Assembly (NCBI GenBank): GCA_021783215.1
Contig: JAJXUB010000009.1
Span: forward strand, 1 to 38,145
Length of the DNA: 38,145 nucleotides
Origin: Actinomycetes bacterium
GTDB taxonomy: Bacteria; Actinomycetota; Actinomycetes; Actinomycetales; Dermatophilaceae
Direction of reading: 5' to 3'
In this document: positions 32,301 to 38,145 of the stretch, piece by piece
Numbering within the stretch: the stretch's first letter is position 1
Layout: each line of letters starts with the position of its first letter
Notes under the pieces: model-generated
Database searches by the model: none
Told to the model about the DNA's origin: nothing
The model's input: only the letters and a program-made list of their open reading frames with translations
Translations under genes and position numbers: made by a program

Positions 32301-32733
32301 GACCATCGAGCGGGTGCTCGCCCCCGGGGGGCGCGTTGCCCTGCAGGCGATCACGATGGACGACCGGCGTATGCGCCAGACACGGCACACGTACACGTGG
32401 GTCCACAAGTACGTCTTCCCCGGCGGTCTCATCCCGTCGGCCGAGGCCCTGTCCCGGGCCGCCGCGCGGAGCGGGCTGGTCCCCGGCGAGTCGTTCGCCA
32501 TGGGCCCGCACTACGCGGAGACACTGCGGCTCTGGGACGAGGAGTTCCTCGCCCGCTGGCCCGAGGTGGCCAGGCTCGGCTTCGACGAGGTGTTCCGGCG
32601 GATGTGGCACTTCTACCTGTGCTACAGCAGGGCCGGGTTCGACAGCGGCTACCTCGACGTGCAGCAGCTGGTCCTCACGCGCGCACACGAGCGCGCGATG
32701 CCTCTCGCGCAGGCCATCCGGGCGAGCGCATGA
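29389..32733 (+). CDS. Three-domain fusion: FAD oxidoreductase + DUF1365 + CFA-synthase-like methyltransferase
   Basis: One uninterrupted 1114-residue frame holds three proteins that are usually separate. Residues 1 to about 430 are a COG2907-type FAD/NAD oxidoreductase with VAVIGSGVSGLLAAHVL, LGGHAHTHDV, VDTGFIVHNERTYP and the C-terminal GAYHGWGFHEDGALSGLRAA. A Pro/Ala linker leads to DUF1365 (about 445-670): LYETTIRHQRTAPVRHAF, YTWLVDLDHLPD, GFCFNPITVFWCHD, EVHNTYGDRHAYL and KALYVSPFNDVSGRY. Residues about 700-1114 are a CFA-synthase-like SAM methyltransferase with NIARHYDLSNELFAAFLDPS, LLEIGTGWGE (888-897) and QTRHTYTWVHKYVFPGGLIP. The Cys and His bicarbonate ligands of classical CFA synthases read Ser and Gln here. 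ATGA overlaps join it to phr and the SDR. Expected product: an oxidised or methylated membrane fatty acid; chemistry unproven. Confidence 0.93.
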   Translation: MTSGSGRRRVAVIGSGVSGLLAAHVLSRTDDVTLFESDSRLGGHAHTHDVEVDGRTLAVDTGFIVHNERTYPTLLRLFAELGITTQETDMSMSVSCPQDGIEYAGGQGLRGLLPSWRTLGRVAYLRMLGEVARFHRAAARVLASPHEGAGAEALTLGEFLDRNGFSEDFQRWFMTPLVAAVWSCEPAAAPDYPARHLFTFLDHHGMLGVLGSPPWRTVTGGSRAYVEAVAAGLHEIRLGTPVLGVTELADGVLLDLGGGRRAAYDAVVVATHAPQALAMLTNPTDRQRDVLGAFGYQTNVARLHTDTSLLPRHRHARASWNYLVPERDRPGEVVVTYDLTRLQRLTAASGTRLLLTLGGSDLVDPDRVVATMSYAHPLFTTDAVAAQRDLPSINTDRLAFAGAYHGWGFHEDGALSGLRAAERLGGTWEAEPRPAAKGTPASQPMPVLYETTIRHQRTAPVRHAFTHRSYTWLVDLDHLPDHGLLGRFAARDHIGDPERSIRTNIDTFLAAHGVDLAGGTILMLAQARVAGFCFNPITVFWCHDGTGRLAGVVVEVHNTYGDRHAYLVRPDANGRASVDKALYVSPFNDVSGRYRLHLPPPGERLSMGVVLERDGMPPFVTTVRGRALPASRSAVRRLALHHPWEPVVVAARIRWQGVRLWAKRLPVVDRPVHPDQPGAGAQGHVDASAWPDVARVPHGPRAAVAGGVAERLFRGIVRSLDLRVELPDGSTLGRQQDRGPLPLMRVHRPTALFRRVGADGLIGFGESYLAGDWDADDLAAVLGVFAARLDRLVPRPLQRLRAAYVARHPETERNTPEGSRTNIARHYDLSNELFAAFLDPSMTYSSALFGDLLGAGRYRPTRADLMSAQHAKIDRLLDRAGVRDGSRLLEIGTGWGELAIRAARRGAVVRSVTLSREQRDLARARVERAGLGDRVRIELLDYRSVEGRYDAVVSVEMVEAVGLDYLPDYFATIERVLAPGGRVALQAITMDDRRMRQTRHTYTWVHKYVFPGGLIPSAEALSRAAARSGLVPGESFAMGPHYAETLRLWDEEFLARWPEVARLGFDEVFRRMWHFYLCYSRAGFDSGYLDVQQLVLTRAHERAMPLAQAIRASA

Positions 32734-33728
32734 CCACCGGCGACACCCCGCCCGCGTGGGCACGCGGCCTCGACACGGTCCTCGACCGTTCGGTGGTCCT
32801 CGGCTACTCGAAGATCGGGTATGCCATCCGCCGCCACCTCCCCGGATGGCCCGTGGACCCGTCGCCAGGGGCCCTGGACGGGTGCCACGTCGCCGTCACG
32901 GGGGCCTCGTCGGGGCTGGGCCGTGCCCTGGCCGCGGGCTTGGCGCGGCTCGGCGCTGACGTGCACCTCGTCGTGCGGGACGCGGACAAGGGCGGGCGAA
33001 CCGTCGCCGAGCTCGCCCGGGAGACCGGGTCCGGTCGCCTTGACGTGTGGCGCTGCGACGTGAGCGACCTCGAGAGTGTCGCCGCGTTCACCAAGGCCTT
33101 CCTCGGGACCGGCGTGCCGCTGCACGGACTCGTGCACAACGCCGGCGCGATGCCGCCGGAGTGGACCGCGTCGGCCCAAGGCCACGAGCTGTCGATGGCA
33201 CTGCACGTGCTGGGACCCGTCCGGATGACCGAGGACCTGCTTCCGCTGCTCAGCGCGGACGGCGACGCCCGCGTCGTCCTCGTGAGCTCGGGTGGCATGT
33301 ATGCCCAGCCGCTGGAGGCCGACGACCTCGACTTCCACGACGGTGACTACCGCCCGACGGCGGCCTACGCGCGGAGCAAACGGGCGCAGGTCGAGCTCCT
33401 ACCGATGCTCAGCCGTCGCTGGGCGCCGGCGGGGGTCGCCGTCTGGGGCACCCATCCGGGATGGGCCGCGACCCCCGGGGTCACCGAGTCGATCCCGGCG
33501 TTCGCGCGGTTGGCCGGTCCGATCCTGCGCGCCCCCGACAAAGGCGCCGACACCGTCACGTGGCTCATGGCGACCCACCCCCGCCCGCCCAGCGGGGGTC
33601 TGTGGCACGACCGGCGCGAACGTCCCACGAGCTACCTGGCGCGGACGACGGCCCATGCGGGCGATGTGGAGCAGCTGTGGGACTGGGTTGGCCGGGAGGC
33701 GGGGATCATGACAGAGGACCCGACATGA
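32730..33728 (+). CDS. Short-chain dehydrogenase/reductase
   Basis: NAD(P)-dependent oxidoreductase of the classical SDR family; 332 residues. The cofactor motif TGASSGLG is at 57-64, NAG at 137-139 (HNAGAMPP), the catalytic Ser in VLVSSGGM near 186, and YARSK at 213-217. About 50 extra residues precede the Rossmann fold (VLGYSKIGYAIRRHLPGW), an extension seen in SDRs next to photo-oxidative-stress lipid genes. The loop THPGWAATPG is typical. ATG at 32730 overlaps the fusion gene stop by 4 bp, and its own stop overlaps the next ATG. It probably acts on a carbonyl or hydroxyl group generated in the same lipid pathway. Confidence 0.9.
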   Translation: MTTGDTPPAWARGLDTVLDRSVVLGYSKIGYAIRRHLPGWPVDPSPGALDGCHVAVTGASSGLGRALAAGLARLGADVHLVVRDADKGGRTVAELARETGSGRLDVWRCDVSDLESVAAFTKAFLGTGVPLHGLVHNAGAMPPEWTASAQGHELSMALHVLGPVRMTEDLLPLLSADGDARVVLVSSGGMYAQPLEADDLDFHDGDYRPTAAYARSKRAQVELLPMLSRRWAPAGVAVWGTHPGWAATPGVTESIPAFARLAGPILRAPDKGADTVTWLMATHPRPPSGGLWHDRRERPTSYLARTTAHAGDVEQLWDWVGREAGIMTEDPT

Positions 33729-34156
33729 GGGGCGCGCTTGCGCCTCCTTCGCGGCGGACGCCGGCGGACTGGCTGGCCGAGCCGCGTTGCGTCGAGTTCC
33801 TCCGGGAGCGCCACCTCATGACGTTGAGCACGGTCACGGCCGACGGCGCTCCGCACGTCGTCCCCGTCGGCGCCACGATGGACTTCCCGACCGCGACGGC
33901 ACGTGTCATCACGTCGGAGGGCTCCGTGAAGGTGCGCAACCTCCGGCAAGCGGGCCCGCCCGGCGCGCCGGCGAGCCTGTGCCAGGTCTCCGGTCGTCAC
34001 TGGGTCACCGTGTCCGGTCGTGCGACGGTCAGCGCCGACCCCGACGAGGTCCGGGACGCCGAGCTCCGCTATGCCGTCCGCTACCGGACCCCACGCCCCA
34101 ACCTCCGCCGGGTCGTCATCATCCTTCGGGTCGACAAGATCATGGGGTCGTTGTGA
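33725..34156 (+). CDS. PPOX-class (flavin/F420-binding split barrel) protein
   Basis: 143-residue pyridoxamine-5'-phosphate-oxidase-like split barrel: WLAEPRCVEFLRERHLMTLS, TVTADGAPHVVPVGATMDF, VRNLRQAG, CQVSGRHWVTVSGRATV and a final strand RVDKIMGSL. In actinobacteria many such proteins use F420 or FMN, and the pattern is closest to F420-dependent PPOX proteins, though no residue I can see settles the cofactor. ATGA at its start and GTGA at its end couple it to both neighbours. Likely a reductase within the same stress or lipid pathway, by context only. Confidence 0.82.
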   Translation: MRGALAPPSRRTPADWLAEPRCVEFLRERHLMTLSTVTADGAPHVVPVGATMDFPTATARVITSEGSVKVRNLRQAGPPGAPASLCQVSGRHWVTVSGRATVSADPDEVRDAELRYAVRYRTPRPNLRRVVIILRVDKIMGSL

Positions 34157-36318
34157 GACATGGCTCGGGTCACCACAGCGGGACACCGGGGCGGGTCATC
34201 CTGGCCGCCTTGGCTGTGGTCCTCGCCTGGCTCGCCATCGGTGGGGTCGGCGGCCCGGCCGTCGGCAACCTGTCCGCGCTGCAGAAGAACAACAACTCGG
34301 CCTTCCTACCCGGGGACGCGGAGTCGACCAAGGCCGCCGACATCGTGGCCCGGATGACGAGCACCACCACGCTGCCGCTCATCGTCGTCGGTGCTCGCTC
34401 CCGGGGCCTCAGCCCGGGCGACCTCGCCATCGCGAGAACGTTCGCCGCATCCATCCCGCGGCAGAGGCTGCCGCTCGGGTCCGGGGCGACTATCGGCGAC
34501 TACCTGACAAGGGCCCCTGTCGCCACCGTGCCGAGCACGGATGGCAAGGCTTTCCTCATCATCGTCCCGCTCGACGGCGAGAAGGTGTCGACGGCGGTCG
34601 GCGGGACCACCCCAGTCGCCGCGATCGGTGAGCGACTGCGAGGCGCCGTGGCGACCGACCTGCGGACCAGGGGCCTGACGGCATACGTCACCGGCCCGGC
34701 CGGCTTCATCTCCGACCTCGTCAACGCGTTCAAGGGCATCGACGGGATCCTCCTGCTCGTCGCGCTCGGCGTCGTGCTCGTCATCCTCCTGCTCGTCTAC
34801 CGCAGCCCGGTGCTGCCGTTCGCCGTCCTCCTGACCTCGACGTTCGGACTGTCCGCGGCCGGTCTCGTCGTCTACCGCGTGGCCGAGCGCGGGTGGATCA
34901 CGGTGTCCGGTCAGAGCCAGGGGATCCTGTCGATCCTCGTCATCGGTGCCTCGACGGACTACGCGCTCCTGCTCGTCTCCCGCTACAGGGAGGAGCTGCG
35001 TGAGCAGGAGTCGCCATGGCTCGCGATGCGCCGCGCCTGGCGGGCGACCGCCGTGCCGATCGTCGCCAGTGCCGCCACGGTGATCCTCGGCCTCCTCGCG
35101 CTGACGCTTGCCTCCCTCAACAGCACCTCCAGCCTGGGCCCCGTCGGCGCCCTCGGCATCCTCGGGGCACTCCTCTCCGCCCTGACCTTCCTGCCCGCGA
35201 TCCTCGTCCTCGGCAGGCGCTGGGTTCTGTGGCCGTCCATCCCGCACGTCGACCACGTCCACCGCGCCGACGCCCTCGAGTCCTCCCGTGGATGGGGCCG
35301 CGTCGCGGCCTTCGTCGGCCGCCGGGCGCGCGCCACCTGGGTGGTCACCGCGCTGGTCCTTCTCGTCGCCGCGTCCTTCCTGCCCTCCCTCAAGGCAGAC
35401 GGGATCGCAGAGTCCGACGTCTTCCTCACCAAGGTCGACTCGGTGAAGGGTCAGGCCCTCCTCGCCGAGCACTTCGACGCCGGGTCGGGCAGCCCGCTCG
35501 AGGTCGTCGCCGCGCCGGCCAAGGCGGCGGAGGTCGCGGCGATCCTCGGACGTGAGAAGGGTCTGGCCTCACCGTTCCTCGGGCTCACGCCAGGCGGACC
35601 GGCACCAGTCGTCGACGGACACGTGCTCCTTCAGGCGACCCTCGCCGAGGCGGCCGACTCACCGTCCGCGGCCGACACGGTCCGGCGCGTACGCACCGAC
35701 GTCCGTGCCGTCGACCCGACCGCCCTGGTCGGTGGCCAGACCGCGCAGGCGCTCGACGTGCGGACCGCGGCTCAGCGCGACCTTCGCGTCGTGGCTCCGG
35801 CGATCATCGCCGTCGTCTTCCTCGTGCTCGTCCTGCTGCTGCGTGCCCTCATCGCGCCACTGATCCTCATCCTCGCCAACGTCCTGTCCTTCGCCGCGAC
35901 GATGGGGGTCTCCGCGCTGGTCTTCAACCATGTCTTCCACTTCCCCGGTGGAGACCCGACCACGGTGCTCTACGGGTTCGTGTTCCTCGTGGCTCTCGGC
36001 GTCGACTACTCGATCTTCCTCATGACGAGAGCCCGCGAGGAAACGGCACGCGTCGGCCCCCGCCGTGGAACCCTCATCGCCCTCGCCGTCACCGGTGGGG
36101 TCATCACGAGCGCCGGGATCGTCCTCGCCTCGACGTTCGCCGCGTTATCGGTTCTACCGCTGCTCTTCCTCGCCCAGATCGCCTTCATCGTCGCCTTCGG
36201 TGTCCTGCTGGATACGCTCGTCGTCCGCAGCCTCCTCGTCCCCGCGTTGTCCTTCGAGCTCGGACGCTGGACCTGGTGGCCCGGCCGCTTGGCGGGCCGC
36301 GTCGACGACGCGCGCTGA
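34153..36318 (+). CDS. MMPL family (RND) transporter
   Basis: Large membrane exporter, 721 residues, with the two-halves layout of MMPL proteins: one helix, an extracytoplasmic domain, five helices, repeated. Proton-relay motifs are present in both halves: GASTDYALLLVSRYREEL and GVDYSIFLMTRAREE. Family members in mycobacteria move lipids and siderophores across the membrane. GTG at 34153 overlaps the PPOX stop by 4 bp, so it is the last gene of the light-type operon and may export or place the modified lipid. The C-terminus is short, without the long cytoplasmic tail of mycobacterial MmpL3. No MmpS partner is encoded nearby. Confidence 0.9.
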   Translation: MRHGSGHHSGTPGRVILAALAVVLAWLAIGGVGGPAVGNLSALQKNNNSAFLPGDAESTKAADIVARMTSTTTLPLIVVGARSRGLSPGDLAIARTFAASIPRQRLPLGSGATIGDYLTRAPVATVPSTDGKAFLIIVPLDGEKVSTAVGGTTPVAAIGERLRGAVATDLRTRGLTAYVTGPAGFISDLVNAFKGIDGILLLVALGVVLVILLLVYRSPVLPFAVLLTSTFGLSAAGLVVYRVAERGWITVSGQSQGILSILVIGASTDYALLLVSRYREELREQESPWLAMRRAWRATAVPIVASAATVILGLLALTLASLNSTSSLGPVGALGILGALLSALTFLPAILVLGRRWVLWPSIPHVDHVHRADALESSRGWGRVAAFVGRRARATWVVTALVLLVAASFLPSLKADGIAESDVFLTKVDSVKGQALLAEHFDAGSGSPLEVVAAPAKAAEVAAILGREKGLASPFLGLTPGGPAPVVDGHVLLQATLAEAADSPSAADTVRRVRTDVRAVDPTALVGGQTAQALDVRTAAQRDLRVVAPAIIAVVFLVLVLLLRALIAPLILILANVLSFAATMGVSALVFNHVFHFPGGDPTTVLYGFVFLVALGVDYSIFLMTRAREETARVGPRRGTLIALAVTGGVITSAGIVLASTFAALSVLPLLFLAQIAFIVAFGVLLDTLVVRSLLVPALSFELGRWTWWPGRLAGRVDDAR

Positions 36319-36490
36319 GTCGCTTAGGTGCGCCGAGGCGGTCACCGGCATCGAAGGTTCCGCGTGTCGGAAGCGTCGCCTGCGGGTGCTGCCGCGGCGC
36401 CGACGCCCCGGATCGCATGGTCCTGCTCGGGCAAGCACTCGGCAGCGTCACGAGTCGGGTTCGCGGTCATCACGTCGATCTCCCCCAGTC

Positions 36491-36506
36491 AGACCTTCGT
36501 AGGTCT
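36491..36506. terminator. Hairpin between MMPL and helicase genes
   Basis: AGACCT-TCGT-AGGTCT is a perfect 6-bp stem with a 4-base loop, extended by three more pairs after a 3-base bulge (GTC...GAC). It lies in the 291-bp gap after the MMPL gene. No T tract follows. It could terminate the long operon or be an operator for the helicase gene; the rest of the gap shows no gene or tRNA. Confidence 0.35.
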
Positions 36507-36609
36507 CCTGACGGATCACGCGGTGGGCGCCTCACATCACGACGCCGCGCCCAGCAGCGAACTCCTCGTACTCCACGTCCATGGACTCAACTCTGGCAAG
36601 CTGCCTGGA

Positions 36610-38145
36610 GTGAACCATGGGGACAGAAGCCTGCGCGAGGGGCTTTACGAGAGTCTGATCACGCGCGCACTGGAGAAGCGCCTGGCGGAGATCTCGGCAG
36701 TCGATGTTCACCGGCGACCGATCGACGAGGCGGACGAGCCGGACGTTCTCGCACGGCACGTTCGCGATGTCACCCTGCGAGTCCTACGCCAAGAGCGGGA
36801 CCCAGGACGTCGGCTGGCGCTGGTCAACCGACTCGTCGGGGAACTGGGCGCTTCTGACGAATCACTTTCAGCTGCGGGGCAACTCCTCGCACTTGTCCTA
36901 CCGGCCGTGCCTGGCACCGTGGTTCGTGCGCTTCGTGAGCGGCCGTCTACCCCTCTTTCCGACTCGGCACTGCTCACCAACGCGCCCGGTGAGCCGGGAG
37001 TGGGCCATGAGATTCGCGCCGAGCTGTCGAGTGCCGACCGGGTCGACATCATCATGGCCTTCGTCAAGTGGTACGGCTTGCGCCTCTTCGAGGACCGGCT
37101 CGAGACAGCCCACGAGCGTGGCACCCCCCTTCGCCTCATCACGACGACCTACATGGGAGCCACCGAGCGGGCGGCCCTGGATCGGCTCGTCAGGGACTTC
37201 GGGGTGGAGGTCAAGGTCCAGTACGACGATCAACGAACGCGGCTCCACGCGAAGGCCTGGCTCTTCCGGCGCAACACCGGCTTCGACACGGCCTACGTCG
37301 GCTCCAGCAACCTCTCCCGCGCAGCGATGCTCGATGGCGTCGAGTGGAACGTGCGCCTGTCATCCGTGTCCACGCCTGCCGTGCTGCAGAAGTTCCTCGC
37401 GACATTCGACAGCTACTGGAACGACCCGACCTTCGAGAGCTATGACCCCGACGCCGACCGCGACAAGCTCGACGACGCGCTGGCCGAAGCGGCCGGCAAG
37501 CGGCTCAACGACAGGGTGACCCTGACGCTCTCGGGCCTGGAGGTCCGCCCGTACCCCTACCAACAGGAGATGCTCGACCAGCTCGAGGTCGAGCGCGTCG
37601 TTCATGGCCGCCACCGGAACCTCTTGGTCGCGGCGACCGGGACCGGAAAGACGGTCGTCGCCGCGCTGGACTACCGTCGCCTGGCGGCCGATGCCCCGAC
37701 GCTTCCGGGACTGCTCTTCGTCGCGCACCGGCGCGAGATCCTGCAGCAGTCCTTGCGCATCTACCGCGAGGTTCTGGCCGACGCGAACTTCGGCGAGCTC
37801 TACGTGGACGGTCGTCGCCCCGAGCGCTGGGGGCATGTCTTCGCTTCGGTGCAGTCTCTGTCGGCGTACGGCATCACGAACATCCCCGCGGGGGCCTACC
37901 GAGTGGTCGTTATCGACGAGTTCCACCACGCAGAGGCGAAGACGTACAAAAGGATCCTCGAGCACCTCACCCCCCGTGAGCTGCTAGGCCTGACAGCCAC
38001 CCCCGAGCGCGGCGACGGCCTCGACGTGCGGTCCTTCTTCGGTGGCCGCACTGCGGCCGAGCTCCGCCTGTGGGATGCCCTCAAGGCCGACCTGCTGACC
38101 CCGTTCCACTACTTCGCCGTCGCGGACGGGATGGACATGACCCGG
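36610..38145 (+). CDS. PLD-nuclease/DEAD-box helicase (DUF3427 type), 3' end outside window
   Basis: The frame is open from 36610 to the last base; 512 residues are visible and the gene is truncated by the window. After GLYESLITRALEKRLAEI come a PLD-like nuclease region (VDIIMAFVKWYGLRLFEDRL, LHAKAWLF with His213, YVGSSNLSRAAM) and an SF2 helicase domain with motif I ATGTGKT near 341, DEFHH near 436 and LTATPERGDGLD. This is the layout of PLD-DEAD helicases ending in DUF3427, which would lie downstream. The GTG at 36610 (MNHGDRSLREGLYE) is my start; its ribosome-binding site is weak and GTG at 36523 is an alternative. Codons such as CGA, CTT, CAA, AGT and AAA are commoner than in neighbours, suggesting acquisition. 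A repair or defence role is inferred only. Confidence 0.85.
   Translation, partial: MNHGDRSLREGLYESLITRALEKRLAEISAVDVHRRPIDEADEPDVLARHVRDVTLRVLRQERDPGRRLALVNRLVGELGASDESLSAAGQLLALVLPAVPGTVVRALRERPSTPLSDSALLTNAPGEPGVGHEIRAELSSADRVDIIMAFVKWYGLRLFEDRLETAHERGTPLRLITTTYMGATERAALDRLVRDFGVEVKVQYDDQRTRLHAKAWLFRRNTGFDTAYVGSSNLSRAAMLDGVEWNVRLSSVSTPAVLQKFLATFDSYWNDPTFESYDPDADRDKLDDALAEAAGKRLNDRVTLTLSGLEVRPYPYQQEMLDQLEVERVVHGRHRNLLVAATGTGKTVVAALDYRRLAADAPTLPGLLFVAHRREILQQSLRIYREVLADANFGELYVDGRRPERWGHVFASVQSLSAYGITNIPAGAYRVVVIDEFHHAEAKTYKRILEHLTPRELLGLTATPERGDGLDVRSFFGGRTAAELRLWDALKADLLTPFHYFAVADGMDMTR

Noticed and set aside
29389-32733. The three-domain fusion as an artefact of a lost stop codon
   Set aside because: The frame is continuous, linkers are Pro/Ala rich with normal codon use, and no internal start with a ribosome-binding site is evident at the domain borders. 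I therefore treat it as real, although only reads or proteomics can prove it.
36319-36609. Possible tRNA or small RNA in the gap after the MMPL gene
   Set aside because: I found no cloverleaf, no T-loop GTTCGA-type box and no convincing open frame; only a short hairpin is visible.

Overview
The window is high-GC (about 70% or more) and densely packed. Many neighbouring genes overlap by 4 bp (ATGA/GTGA) or 1 bp (TGATG), GTG starts are common, and gene order matches the actinobacterial chromosome near oriC. Order and protein character point to the Micrococcales, probably an Intrasporangiaceae-like genus; the genus is an inference and no rRNA is present to test it.

Region 1 (2-13.4 kb) is the conserved cell-wall and signalling locus. 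On the + strand it reads fhaA (5'-truncated by the window), fhaB, the PP2C phosphatase pstP, a SEDS protein (rodA/ftsW), pbpA and the PASTA-domain kinase pknB. Facing it on the - strand are DUF881, a class E sortase, a 55-residue membrane protein and a trpG/pabA-type amidotransferase. Then come crgA, a rhomboid protease with an N-terminal zinc ribbon, a cyclophilin, a DUF5324-like alanine-rich protein and a zinc-ribbon membrane protein. Two DnaA-box-like sites lie between crgA and the rhomboid gene.

Region 2 (13.5-24.5 kb) is a mixed membrane/lipid/stress region: VIT1/CCC1 transporter, DUF1206 protein, two tandem PAP2 phosphatases, two phospholipase-D-family genes flanking a CsbD-like stress gene, a DUF6186-like pair, an AarF/UbiB kinase-like protein, an aquaporin with an altered first NPA box, and a hemerythrin-like protein.

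Region 3 (24.5-36.3 kb) is the most interesting part. It looks like a light/photo-oxidative-stress locus with two divergent operons. Leftward runs a CarH/LitR-type MerR regulator with an apparently complete B12-binding domain, a CPBP protease, and a fused NAD(P)-epimerase/TspO protein. Rightward runs a six-gene operon in which every junction overlaps by 4 bp: SRPBCC protein, DNA photolyase, a 1114-residue three-domain fusion (FAD oxidoreductase + DUF1365 + CFA-synthase-like methyltransferase), an SDR, a PPOX-fold protein and an MMPL transporter. Two 11-bp direct repeats in the divergent promoter each contain a putative -35 element, one per direction. My model is B12-dependent, light-relieved repression of DNA repair plus membrane-lipid modification, with the lipid enzymes physically joined.

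Region 4 (36.6 kb to the end) is the start of a PLD-nuclease/DEAD-box helicase gene cut by the window edge. Its codon use is less GC-biased than its neighbours, suggesting a different history. I found no tRNA, rRNA, CRISPR array, transposase or prophage gene.
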